Origin: Thermocrispum agreste DSM 44070
GTDB lineage: Bacteria; Actinomycetota; Actinomycetes; Mycobacteriales; Pseudonocardiaceae
Length of the DNA stretch: 64,000 nt
Reading direction: 5' to 3'
NCBI RefSeq assembly: GCF_000427905.1
Contig: NZ_ATYX01000005.1
Span: 186,001-250,000 of the forward strand
Shown: piece after piece, positions 19,039 through 27,118 of the stretch
Position numbering within the stretch: position 1 is the stretch's first letter
Layout of the letters: the number at the start of each line of letters is the position of its first letter
Notes under the pieces: generated by a model
What the model was told of the DNA's origin: nothing
Seen by the model: the letters and a program-made list of their open reading frames with translations, nothing else
Database searches by the model: none
Made by a program: the position numbers and the translations under genes

Positions 19039-20457
19039 GTGAGCCTGCACGCCTACCGCCGCAAGCGGAACCGGGAACGCACCACGGAGCCGTGGCCGTC
19101 CGACGCCGAACTGGACGGCTCCCCCGGCGACCCGGGCGGCGGGCTGTTCGTCGTCCAGGAGCATCACGCGCGGCGCAAGCACTACGACCTGCGGCTGGAA
19201 CGCGACGGCGTGCTGGTGTCGTGGGCCATTCCCAAGGGCCTACCGCTCGACCCGGCGGTGAACCACCTGGCGGTGCACACCGAGGATCATCCGCTGGCGT
19301 ACGCCGAGTTCGAAGGCGAGATCCCGGCGGGCGAGTACGGCGGCGGCCGGATGCGGATCTACGACACCGGCCGCTACGAGTGCTCGAAGTGGTCCGACTC
19401 CGACGTGAAGTTCGCGCTGCACGGACGCAAGCTGCGGGGCCGCTGGGCATTGTTCCGGACCGACGGCGACACCTGGATGATCCACCGCGAGCGGGAGCCC
19501 TTGCCGGCCACGATGCTTCCCATGCTGGCCGGCGGCACCGGGATGCCCCCGGGTGACGACGGCTGGGCCTACGAGATGAAGTGGGACGGCCAGCGGGTGC
19601 TGGCGTTCGTCGACGGAGTCCGGGCCAGGCTGCAGTCCCGGACCGGCCGGGACATCACCGCCACCTACCCCGAGCTGGCGCCGTTGGGGCGTGCACTGGC
19701 GCCGCGATCGGCCGTGCTCGACGGCGAGGTGGTCGTGTTCGTCTCCGGGCGCCCCGACTTCGGCGCATTGCAGCACCGGATGAACTCCTCCCCCACCGAG
19801 GCGTCCCGGCTCATGGACACCTACCCGGCCACGTACCTGATCTTCGACGTGCTGTTCTTGGACGGCAGGCCGCTGGTCGACCTGCCGTTCGCCGAGCGCA
19901 GGGACATCCTGACCGGGCTGAACCTGTCCGGCCCGTCCTGGCTGACGCCGCCGACGTTCGTCGACGCCGGCGGGGACGCGGTGCTGGCTGCCTCGCTGCA
20001 GCAGGGTCTGGAGGGTGTCGTGGCGAAGCGGCTGGCGTCGCGTTACCGGCCGGGCACCCGCTCGCCCGACTGGCGCAAGATCAAGCACGCCAAGCACCAG
20101 GAGGTGGTGATCGGCGGCTGGCGCCCCGGCCAGGGCAGCCGGTCGGGGCGGATCGGTTCCCTGCTGGTCGGGGTGCAGACCGACGACGGCTTGGCCTACG
20201 CCGGGCGGGTCGGCACCGGATTCGACGAACGGACACTCGACACCCTCGCCACCCGCCTCGCCCCGCTGGCCACGACGGTGAACCCGTTCACCAACGACGT
20301 GCCACGCGAGCACCTGCGGGACGCTCGCTGGGTCCGCCCGGAGCTGGTCGCCGAAGTCACCTACGGCTCGTGGACCTCGGACAACCGGCTACGGCACGCC
20401 ACGTATCGCGGTCTGCGCCCGGACGTCGACCCCAAGCAGGTGCGCCGTGCCGAATGA
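19039..20457 (+). CDS. ligD: LigD phosphoesterase-ATP-dependent DNA ligase (split form)
   Basis: Seals DNA ends in bacterial NHEJ. The 472-residue protein has an N-terminal 3'-phosphoesterase domain (about 1-165; HHARRKHYDLRLERDGVL, GEIPAGEYGGG, WALFRTDGDTWMIHR) fused to an ATP-dependent ligase. The ligase has adenylation K181 (YEMKWDGQRV), DGEVVVF, EGVVAKRLASRY and an OB fold ending in a LRDARWVRPELVAEV segment. The polymerase domain found in one-piece LigD is encoded by the next gene, which overlaps by 11 nt. GTG 19039 gives MSLHAYRRKRN and fits the leaderless promoter. Confidence 0.94.
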   Translation: MSLHAYRRKRNRERTTEPWPSDAELDGSPGDPGGGLFVVQEHHARRKHYDLRLERDGVLVSWAIPKGLPLDPAVNHLAVHTEDHPLAYAEFEGEIPAGEYGGGRMRIYDTGRYECSKWSDSDVKFALHGRKLRGRWALFRTDGDTWMIHREREPLPATMLPMLAGGTGMPPGDDGWAYEMKWDGQRVLAFVDGVRARLQSRTGRDITATYPELAPLGRALAPRSAVLDGEVVVFVSGRPDFGALQHRMNSSPTEASRLMDTYPATYLIFDVLFLDGRPLVDLPFAERRDILTGLNLSGPSWLTPPTFVDAGGDAVLAASLQQGLEGVVAKRLASRYRPGTRSPDWRKIKHAKHQEVVIGGWRPGQGSRSGRIGSLLVGVQTDDGLAYAGRVGTGFDERTLDTLATRLAPLATTVNPFTNDVPREHLRDARWVRPELVAEVTYGSWTSDNRLRHATYRGLRPDVDPKQVRRAE

Positions 20458-21358
20458 GGAAAGGGTGCGCGTCCGGGTGGCGGACCGCCAACTGGTGGTG
20501 TCGAACCTGGGCAAGGTGCTCTATCCGGCCACCGGGTTCACCAAGGCGCAGGTCATCGAGTACTACGTGAAGATCGCCCCGGTGCTGCTGCCGCACATCG
20601 CGGGCAGGCCGCTGACGCTCAAGCGCTACCCGGACGGCGTGGACGGCGAGTTCTTCTACCAGAAGAACGTCCCGCAAGGCACGCCGGACTGGGTCCGCAC
20701 CGCCCGCGTCCCGGCACCGGGATCGACCATGAACCGCGATCAGGTGACCTACGTCGTCGCGGACGACCTGCCCACGCTGATCTGGGCGGCCAACCTGGCC
20801 AACCTGGAGATCCACACCCCGCAGTGGCGGCTCCCCGGCGACGTCCGCGCGGTGGAGCGGACACCCGACCCGGACCTGGTGGTGTTCGACCTCGACCCGG
20901 GACCGCCCGCCACGATCGTGGAGTGCTGCCGGGTCGCCGAGCTGCTACGGCCGGCGCTGACCGCCCGCGGGCTGGACCCGCTGGCCAAGACGTCCGGCAA
21001 CAAGGGCATGCAGCTGCTGGCCAGGATCAGCGGGCACAGTTCTGCGCAGGCCAGCGAGCTGGCCAAGGAGGTCGCCGAGGAACTGGCCGCGGCGCACCCG
21101 GACCTGGTCACCGCGAAGATGACCAAGCGGCTGCGCACCGGCAAGGTCTTCATCGACTGGAGCCAGAACAACGCGTTCAAGACCACGGTGGCGACGTACT
21201 CGCTGCGTGCCCGCAGCGAACCGACCGTGTCGACCCCGGTGACCTGGGACGAGGTCGCCGCCTGCCGGGCGGAGCACCAGCTGCGCTTCACCAGTGACGA
21301 GGTCCTGGACCGCGTCGCCGAGCACGGCGACCTGCTCGAGCCGTTGCTCGCCGGCTGA
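20447..21358 (+). CDS. ligD: LigD primase-polymerase domain protein (split form)
   Basis: Archaeo-eukaryotic-primase-type polymerase that fills gaps during NHEJ, preferring ribonucleotides. The 303-residue protein has SNLGKVLYPATGFTK, GVDGEFFYQKNVPQGTP, the catalytic FDLDPG (D148, D150) and a KTSGNKGMQLLA motif, and ends LRFTSDEVLDRVAEHGD. Its GTG start lies inside the last codons of the ligase gene (11-nt overlap), so translation is coupled. Equivalent to the N-terminal domain of mycobacterial LigD. Confidence 0.94.
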   Translation: MPNEERVRVRVADRQLVVSNLGKVLYPATGFTKAQVIEYYVKIAPVLLPHIAGRPLTLKRYPDGVDGEFFYQKNVPQGTPDWVRTARVPAPGSTMNRDQVTYVVADDLPTLIWAANLANLEIHTPQWRLPGDVRAVERTPDPDLVVFDLDPGPPATIVECCRVAELLRPALTARGLDPLAKTSGNKGMQLLARISGHSSAQASELAKEVAEELAAAHPDLVTAKMTKRLRTGKVFIDWSQNNAFKTTVATYSLRARSEPTVSTPVTWDEVAACRAEHQLRFTSDEVLDRVAEHGDLLEPLLAG

Positions 21359-21373
21359 AAGCCGCTCGCCGGG

Positions 21374-21622
21374 TCAGCCGGCGAGCAACGGCAGCTGCGC
21401 GGACTGGGTGCGCGTCCGCCACTGCCGGTATGCCTCGGCCACGTCCACCAGCCGGCCCGCCCGTTCACATCGGGCGCCGTAGAACCTGGCGAAGTCCAGC
21501 GCCTCGTCGGTGAAGCGGGCGTCTCCCCGTCCTTGCAAGTAGCCGATGGCGTACTGCTCCCGGGCATACCGGACGGACACGGCACGTCCCGGCCCCACGT
21601 GGTTCGCTGCGGCAGCCGACAT
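21374..21622 (-). CDS. Small conserved hypothetical protein
   Basis: 82-residue soluble protein, mostly helical: YAREQYAIGYLQGRGDARFT, DEALDFARFYGARCERAG, AEAYRQWRTRTQ. The ATG is preceded by GGAGG 6 nt upstream, a strong Shine-Dalgarno, supporting expression. It is 60 nt downstream of the KAS III gene on the same strand and convergent with the LigD polymerase (15-nt gap). No family recognised; a single Cys at about residue 52. Confidence 0.65.
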   Translation of the reverse strand: MSAAAANHVGPGRAVSVRYAREQYAIGYLQGRGDARFTDEALDFARFYGARCERAGRLVDVAEAYRQWRTRTQSAQLPLLAG

Positions 21623-21682
21623 CGCCGCCTCCTTCCGCCGGAGGAGTCCAGAATGCCCGACTTCCGGCCGGAAGCAAACCGG

Positions 21683-22636
21683 TCAGGGCACCCGGACCAC
21701 CTGTGCGGCGTACGACAGGCCTGCGCCGAAACCGACCAGCAGCGCCAGATCCCCCGAGGCCACCTGGCCGGTGTCCATCAGCCGGCGAAGCGCCAGCGGG
21801 ATCGACGCCGCCGACGTGTTGCCGGTCTGGGCGCCGTCCCTGGCCACCACCGCGTTCGTCGCGCCGATCTTGCTCGCCAGCGCGTCCACGATGCGCAGGT
21901 TGGCCTGGTGGGGCACCACCGCCGCCAGCTCGCTCGGATGCACCCCGGCCTGTTCGCAGGCGCTCAGCGCGATCGGGTGGATCTGGGTGGTGGCCCAGCG
22001 GAACACCTTCTGGCCTTCCATCCGCAGGTACCGGTCGCCCGGGTCCTGCACGATCAGATCCGTCCCCGAGGCGTCGCTGCCCCACACGACCGGCCCGATT
22101 CCCGGCTCGTCCGAGCCGGTGACGACCGCGGCCCCGGCGCCGTCGCCGAACACCACCGAGGTCGGCAGGTCGTCCGGGTCGGTGATCGCGGTCATCCGTT
22201 CCGCCGCGGTGATCAGCACCGTGTTCGCCGTGCCCGCGCGGATCAGATCGTTGGCCACGGTCAGCGCGTAGCAGAACCCCGAGCACGCGGTGTTCAGGTC
22301 GAATGCCGCCGCGGACTTGATCTCCAGGTCGCGGATGACCTCGTAGGCCACCGCGGGGATCGGCGCGTCGGCGCTGCAGGTGGCGGTGATGACCAGGTCG
22401 ATCTGCTCGGGGTCCACCTTGGCGTCGGCCAGCGCGGCGGCTCCGGCCTCGACCGCCATCTCGGTCAGCGTCGTCTCGCCCGCCCTGGCCCGGGTGGACA
22501 TCCCGGTGCGGGACTCGAACCACTCCGGCGGCTTGCCGAAGCGCGCGGCGAGCTCTTCGTTGTCCACCACGCCCTGCGGGACGAACCCGCCGACGCCGAT
22601 CATCCTGGCGGCCCTGCTCCCCTGGGTCATGCGCAT
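21683..22636 (-). CDS. 3-oxoacyl-ACP synthase III (KAS III/FabH family)
   Basis: Condensing enzyme with the full KAS III triad: C118 (NTACSGF), H243 (PHQANLRI) and N273 (GNTSAAS). The 317-residue length is normal. FabH paralogues start fatty-acid synthesis from acyl-CoA and malonyl-ACP or make special acyl chains; no ACP or other fab genes adjoin it. ATG 22636 is favoured by GAGGG 8 nt upstream. It is divergent from an AraC regulator (106-bp gap), which could control it. As the housekeeping FabH is not identified, the exact substrate is open. Confidence 0.9.
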   Translation of the reverse strand: MRMTQGSRAARMIGVGGFVPQGVVDNEELAARFGKPPEWFESRTGMSTRARAGETTLTEMAVEAGAAALADAKVDPEQIDLVITATCSADAPIPAVAYEVIRDLEIKSAAAFDLNTACSGFCYALTVANDLIRAGTANTVLITAAERMTAITDPDDLPTSVVFGDGAGAAVVTGSDEPGIGPVVWGSDASGTDLIVQDPGDRYLRMEGQKVFRWATTQIHPIALSACEQAGVHPSELAAVVPHQANLRIVDALASKIGATNAVVARDGAQTGNTSAASIPLALRRLMDTGQVASGDLALLVGFGAGLSYAAQVVRVP

Positions 22637-22742
22637 GCTGTCAACCCTCACCGAATCCCCGCGCCGGTAGCCACGGCACTACTGCTCGGTATTGGTGTCC
22701 GAAGCGCTCACGCGACCACGATGAGTACCGTTCATTCCTGAC

Positions 22743-23819
22743 ATGCACGCGCGCACGATATCCATCCACCACATCCGGGGTGCGCTCGCGGGTGCGCGTC
22801 GTGCCGGCCTGGACCTCGACGCGCTGCTGCACGCCGCAGGCATCGCCCCGGCACTGTTGCAGGACCCGCGCTCCCGGGTCACGGGCCAGCAAGCGGCACG
22901 TCTGGTGCGCGTGCTCGTCGCGGCGCTCGACGACGAATTCCTCGGCCTCGGCCCGTACCCCAGCAAACGCGGCACCTTCGCGATGATGTGCCACGCGGCG
23001 GTGCACTCGAAGACACTGCGCTCGGCGCTGCTGCGGGCCACGAAGTTCTACGAGCTGTTTCCCGGCACGCCTCGCTTCCGTATCCGCTACACCGGCGGTA
23101 CGGCCAAAGTGCAGCTGGACATCCGCGGCGTGCGCGACCCGGACCACTTCATGTGCGAAGGCATCATGCTCATCTGGCACGGGTTCTCCAGCTGGCTGAT
23201 CGGGCAGCGCATCCCGCTGCTGCGCATGGAGTTCCGCTATCCGCGGCCACCGCACGCCACCGAGTACGACCTGGCCTTCGGGTGCCGCTCGGAGTTCGGC
23301 AGCAAGGTCACGGCGGCGACGTTCGACCGCAAGTACCTGGACATGCCGGTGATCAGGGACAGCCGTGCGCTGAGCGAATTCCTTCGCGACGCGCCCGCCG
23401 ATCTGGCCTCGCCGCCCGACTACGCCACATCCACCTCCGAAGCCGTGCGCAGCATCCTGGCCACGGCTTCCCCGGCGGCCCTGCCGTCGGTGAACGCGGT
23501 GGCCAGCCGGCTGAGCATCAGCCCGCAGACGTTGCGCCGGCGGCTGGCAGAGGACGACATGTCGTTCCGGCAGCTGCGTGACGAGGTTCGACGCGATGCC
23601 GCCATCGACGCGCTCACGAGCACCGACGACACCGTCGAGGACATCGCGGCCCGGCTGGGTTTCGCCGACTCCAGCGCCTTCCACCGGGCGTTCAAGCGGT
23701 GGACCGGAAGCTCGCCCGGGTCGTATCGTGCCGCCAACGGGCAGCCCTCCGGTGCACCGTCTGCCGTGCGGCGCGCGCGGCCCATGCCTGACCGGGCCCG
23801 GTCGCGGGGTACCCGGTAA
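22743..23819 (+). CDS. AraC-family transcriptional regulator (OruR/ArgR-type N-domain)
   Basis: 358-residue regulator with an N-terminal Arabinose_bd-type domain (about 1-220; RGALAGARRAGLDLDALLHA, GTFAMMCHAAVHSKTL, HGFSSWLIG). A C-terminal double HTH lies at about 245-335 (SVNAVASRLSISPQTLRRRL, DIAARLGFADSSAFHRAFKR, WTGSSPGSYR). This subgroup often activates lipid or acyl-CoA genes. Divergent from the KAS III gene. ATG start. Confidence 0.92.
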   Translation: MHARTISIHHIRGALAGARRAGLDLDALLHAAGIAPALLQDPRSRVTGQQAARLVRVLVAALDDEFLGLGPYPSKRGTFAMMCHAAVHSKTLRSALLRATKFYELFPGTPRFRIRYTGGTAKVQLDIRGVRDPDHFMCEGIMLIWHGFSSWLIGQRIPLLRMEFRYPRPPHATEYDLAFGCRSEFGSKVTAATFDRKYLDMPVIRDSRALSEFLRDAPADLASPPDYATSTSEAVRSILATASPAALPSVNAVASRLSISPQTLRRRLAEDDMSFRQLRDEVRRDAAIDALTSTDDTVEDIAARLGFADSSAFHRAFKRWTGSSPGSYRAANGQPSGAPSAVRRARPMPDRARSRGTR

Positions 23820-23907
23820 GCCGGGCACGACCGCCGCGCCGCTACCGTGGAGATTTGCGTAAGTCGTCCCACTTGCACGAGGAAGGATCCGCAGCAGAAG
23901 GAGAGCA

Positions 23908-25998
23908 GTGATCCCGCCATCCGGCCAGGCCACCGCACGGCGCACCCGACCGGCGCCGGGGTTCCGCCCCGACGTGGAAGGCTTGCGGGCCGTCGCCGTC
24001 GGCTCGGTGCTGCTCTACCACGCGGGCTTGCCGTTCGTGCCCGGCGGGTTCGTCGGCGTGGACGTCTTCTTCGTGATTTCCGGCTTCCTGATCACCGGGT
24101 TGCTGGTCAAGGAAGCCGAGCGCAGCGGACGCGTGTCGCTGGCCGACTTCTACGCCCGCCGGGTCAAGCGGCTGCTGCCCGCCGCCGCCCTCGTCCTCGC
24201 GGTCACCGTGCTGCTGACGTTCCTGGTGATCCCGCGTACCCGGTGGACCGACATCGGCGGAGACATCGCTGCAGCGGCGCTGTACTTCGTCAACTGGCGG
24301 CTGGCCGCCAACGAGGTCGACTACCTCGCCGAGGACTCCGATGTCTCCCCGGTGCAGCACTTCTGGTCGCTGGCGGTCGAGGAGCAGTTCTACTTCGTGT
24401 GGCCGGTGCTGGTCGTCCTGGCCGTCGTCACTGCTCGGCGGCTGGGCTCCGGTCTGCGCCGGACGATGTGCGCGGGCCTGGCCGTGGTCGCCCTGCCGTC
24501 GTTCGCCTGGTCCGTCTACTACACAGCCGCCGACCCGCAGCAGGCCTACTTCGTCACCACGACCAGGATGTGGGAGCTGGCCGTCGGAGCCGCGATCGCA
24601 CTCGGCGCGGCCCGGCTGGCCAGACTTCCGCGCCCCGTGGCACTGGTGCTGGGCTGGGCGGGCCTGCTGACCGTGATCGCCTCCGCCGTGGTGCTCACCA
24701 CCAGCACACCCTGGCCGGGGTACCACGCGCTGCTGCCGACGCTCGGTACCGCCGCCGTCATCGCCGCCGGACCCGCGGCAGGACCTGGTGGACCTGTCGC
24801 GCTGCTGGGCCGTCCGACGTGGACGTGGATCGGCGGGATCTCCTACTCGCTGTACTTGTGGCACTGGCCGCTCATCGTCGTCGCCGCGGAGGCCTTCGGC
24901 GGCTTGACGCAGGCCGAAGGGCTCGCGGTGGCGCTGGTCAGCATCCTGCCCGCCTGGCTGACCCTGCGCGTGGTGGAGAACCCGGTGCGGTTCGACCCGC
25001 GGTTCTCCGCCCGCCCGATGCTGACGCTGCGGGCAGGCGCGCTGCTCACCACGTTCGGCCTGGCCTGCGGATCCGGGCTGATCGGGGCGACCGAGCTGGC
25101 CACCGACGAGCCGGTGGCCAACCCGCTCGGCGCCGCGGCCATCCGTTCCGCCGACACTTATCGCTTCCCGACCGTCGCCGACGGCGTCAGCCCGGACCCG
25201 CTCGAGGCGGCCGAGGACGTCCCCGACGCCTACGACCGGGGCTGTCAGGTCGATCAGGCCTCCTCCGAGCCGATCTCCTGCACGTACGGCGACCCGGACG
25301 GCAGGGTCGACATGGCCCTGGTCGGTGACTCCAAGGCGTTGCAATGGATCTCCGCACTGGACACCATCGCGGAGGAGCGCGGCTGGCGGGTGCGCACCTA
25401 CACCAAGTCGTCGTGCCCGTTCACGCCAGCGACGATCGCGTTGGACGGCCGCCCCTACGTCAACTGCACCGAATGGGGTCACAACGTCGAAGCCGAGCTG
25501 CTGCGTGATCCGCCTGACCTGGTGCTGACGTCGCAGATCCGGTCGACCGCGCTGACCGACCCGGCCGACCCGGACTCCGCAGCGACCCGCGAGGCGATGT
25601 CCTCGGCGCTGCGGGAACGCTGGTCGCGCCTGGTGGAAGCGGGCAGCACGGTGGTGGTGCTGCGGGACAACCCGAAGCCGCCGGAGAGCCTGCAGCCGGT
25701 GTACGAGTGCGTGGATGCCAACCGTGACGACCTGACGCCGTGTGTGTTCCCGCGCTCGCTCGGCGAGCGGGAAAGCGGGCAGCCCGCCCAGACCGAGGCC
25801 GCGCGCGGGCTGCGCGGCGTGCACATCGTCGACCTCAACGACTACATCTGCCCGGGCGAGGTGTGCCCGCCGGTCATCGGCAACGTGCTGGTCTACCGCC
25901 AAGGTGCCCACCTGACCCGGACCTACGTGGAGACCCTCGAGCCGCGCTTGGCGAAAAAGCTCGCACCCCTGGTGGCCAGGAGCAGGTCGGCGACTTGA
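23908..25998 (+). CDS. OafA/YrhL-family acyltransferase with C-terminal SGNH domain
   Basis: Integral membrane O-acyltransferase that would acetylate surface glycans or other polymers. Of 696 residues, the first 420 contain about ten transmembrane helices with family motifs FRPDVEGLRAVAVGSVLLYH, GGFVGVDVFFVISGF, FYARRVKRLLPAA and HFWSLAVEEQFYFVWP. The extracytoplasmic C-terminal half has an SGNH motif LVGDSKALQW and a late RQGAHLTRTYVETL segment bearing the likely catalytic His. GTG start with AAGGAG 5 nt upstream. Same strand as the following MerR gene, but that has its own promoter. Confidence 0.9.
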   Translation: MIPPSGQATARRTRPAPGFRPDVEGLRAVAVGSVLLYHAGLPFVPGGFVGVDVFFVISGFLITGLLVKEAERSGRVSLADFYARRVKRLLPAAALVLAVTVLLTFLVIPRTRWTDIGGDIAAAALYFVNWRLAANEVDYLAEDSDVSPVQHFWSLAVEEQFYFVWPVLVVLAVVTARRLGSGLRRTMCAGLAVVALPSFAWSVYYTAADPQQAYFVTTTRMWELAVGAAIALGAARLARLPRPVALVLGWAGLLTVIASAVVLTTSTPWPGYHALLPTLGTAAVIAAGPAAGPGGPVALLGRPTWTWIGGISYSLYLWHWPLIVVAAEAFGGLTQAEGLAVALVSILPAWLTLRVVENPVRFDPRFSARPMLTLRAGALLTTFGLACGSGLIGATELATDEPVANPLGAAAIRSADTYRFPTVADGVSPDPLEAAEDVPDAYDRGCQVDQASSEPISCTYGDPDGRVDMALVGDSKALQWISALDTIAEERGWRVRTYTKSSCPFTPATIALDGRPYVNCTEWGHNVEAELLRDPPDLVLTSQIRSTALTDPADPDSAATREAMSSALRERWSRLVEAGSTVVVLRDNPKPPESLQPVYECVDANRDDLTPCVFPRSLGERESGQPAQTEAARGLRGVHIVDLNDYICPGEVCPPVIGNVLVYRQGAHLTRTYVETLEPRLAKKLAPLVARSRSAT

Positions 25999-26026
25999 CC
26001 TTGGAGCCGGGTCCAAGGTCTACCGT
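25995..26026 (+). promoter_or_regulatory. MerR-type promoter/operator (autoregulated metal operon)
   Basis: A perfect 8-bp inverted repeat, ACCTTGGA (25998-26005) and TCCAAGGT (26012-26019), with a 6-bp centre lies between -35 TTGACC (25995-26000) and a -10 near TACCGT (26021-26026). The over-long 19-20-bp spacer and dyad inside it are the hallmark of MerR-regulated promoters. Transcription would start within a base or two of the merR ATG (26034), so the transcript is essentially leaderless. Confidence 0.8.
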
Positions 26027-26033
26027 CGTGGAC

Positions 26034-26465
26034 ATGAGCACGACCGTTGCCGCCGGGCTGCGCGTCGCCGATCTGGCCAAGGCCACCGGTGTACGCCCGG
26101 ACACCATCCGCTACTACGAGCGCGTCGGCCTGCTCCCCCCGCCGCCGCGCACATCCTCGGGGTACCGGGCCTATCCCCCGTCGGCGGTCGACCGCGTGCG
26201 GTTCATCCAGGGGTGCCGTCGCCTCGGCCTGCGCCTGCGCGAGATCAGCGACCTGCTGGCGGTGCGCGACACCGGGGTGTGCCCGTGCGAGCCCGCCGAG
26301 ACGCTTCTGCAGCGCAGGATCGCCGAGCTCGACGCCGAACTGTCTCGGCTCACCGCGCTCCGCGACACCCTGGCAGGCATGGTCCGCGACCTGCCGCGCG
26401 GCCGCTGCCCGGACATCAGCCCCGGCGAATGGTGTCCCGAACCCGCATCCGCCGAGAGGAGGTGA
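26034..26465 (+). CDS. MerR-family metal-responsive transcriptional regulator
   Basis: 143-residue activator/repressor. The N-terminal winged HTH (about 8-75) reads RVADLAKATGVRPDTIRYYE, then GLLPPPPRTSSGYRAY. The dimerisation helix follows (LLQRRIAELDAELSRLTALR). Cysteines at C83 and C85 (GVCPCEP), C125 and C134 (RGRCPDISPGEWCPEP) form a metal-site pattern. C125-C134 has the 9-residue spacing of mercury MerR (C117-C126) and PbrR, and C83 matches C82. The helix between appears one heptad longer. Metal identity is uncertain (Hg, Pb, Zn or Cd). Followed 6 nt later by a 9-Cys peptide gene. Confidence 0.92.
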   Translation: MSTTVAAGLRVADLAKATGVRPDTIRYYERVGLLPPPPRTSSGYRAYPPSAVDRVRFIQGCRRLGLRLREISDLLAVRDTGVCPCEPAETLLQRRIAELDAELSRLTALRDTLAGMVRDLPRGRCPDISPGEWCPEPASAERR

Positions 26466-26471
26466 GCGACG

Positions 26472-26531
26472 ATGACCTGCGCCTGCTGCGATGGCTGCTG
26501 CGACTGCGGCGCCGAATGCGGTTGCTGCTGA
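26472..26531 (+). CDS. 19-residue nine-cysteine peptide (putative micro-metallothionein)
   Basis: The gene encodes MTCACCDGCCDCGAECGCC and then TGA. Nine of 19 residues are Cys (positions 3, 5, 6, 9, 10, 12, 16, 18, 19), all written TGC, with CxCC, CC and CxC spacing typical of metallothioneins. AGGAGG at 26457-26462 lies 9 nt before the ATG, an ideal ribosome binding site inside the end of merR; the gap to merR is 6 nt, so translation is probably coupled. A perfect terminator hairpin follows 21 nt after the stop. It is far shorter than mycobacterial MymT (about 53 residues). The role as metal buffer or sink controlled by MerR is inference. Confidence 0.75.
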   Translation: MTCACCDGCCDCGAECGCC

Positions 26532-26552
26532 CCGCGCGCGTTCGCCGTGACA

Positions 26553-26577
26553 GGCCCGGTGCGGCGCCCACCGGGCC
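26553..26577 (+). terminator. Hairpin terminator of the merR-micropeptide operon
   Basis: GGCCCGGTG (26553-26561) pairs perfectly with CACCGGGCC (26569-26577) around a 7-nt loop. It stands 21 nt after the micropeptide stop and closes a unit of promoter, merR, peptide and terminator. No U-run follows. It also lies 14 bp beyond the end of the minus-strand Clp-N pseudogene and could serve both. Confidence 0.6.
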
Positions 26578-26591
26578 GTGCCCGAGGGCGG

Positions 26592-27118
26592 TCAGCTCGC
26601 CCTGGCGTGGGCCGCGCGCAGCGCTTGGTCGGTCACCCGGTGCTCGAGCAGGATCTCCCTGCCCCCGGCACCGCTGCCGTGGCCAGCAGCAGATGCCCAC
26701 TGCCGATGTCGTCGTTGCGCAGATCGATCGCTTCCCGCAGCGCCTTCGCCAGGATCTCCTCGGCTGCCTGGCTGAACCCGGGCGCCTTCCGCCGCGTTCC
26801 CCACGGCGCCCGTAAGGCTCCCGTCCGTGCACGCGCTCGACGGGGTCGGCAACCTGCTCCACGTCAATGCCCATGCGACGCAGTGCGGCCACTTCTTCCT
26901 CCTACAGCCCGGCGCGGCGCGCCGCCTCCGCAGCTTCCGCGGCCACCATCCGAGGCGTCAGCCCGCGCCCGGCCGGCAGTTGGGCCGCCCGGCCGTCCTG
27001 CGATCCCACCACGGCCGTCAGCAGGTGCGCCGGTTCGACTTCGGCATCACCCGCGCGTTCGGCGTGGTGGACCGCACCGTCGACGACGGCGCGCCACCTT
27101 GGTGAACCTCTCGACCAT
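26592..27118 (-). pseudogene. Clp N-domain protein, decayed (frameshifts and a nonsense codon)
   Basis: Pieces of a ClpC-type N-terminal domain protein lie in succession but in different frames. MVERFTKVAR starts at 27118. A shifted frame gives VVDGAVHHAERAGDAEVEPA and HLLTAVVG. An in-frame TAG occurs at 26904-26902, followed by EEEVAALRRMGIDVEQVAD. Another shift gives APGFSQAAEEILAKALREA and IDLRNDDIGSGHLLLATAAV, and a last shift leads to REILLEHRVTDQALRAAHA and the stop. Intact homologues (about 150-190 residues, two Clp_N repeats) pair with a small HTH protein, which here lies directly upstream with a 1-nt TGATG overlap. Sequencing error could explain one lesion but hardly four. Confidence 0.75.
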
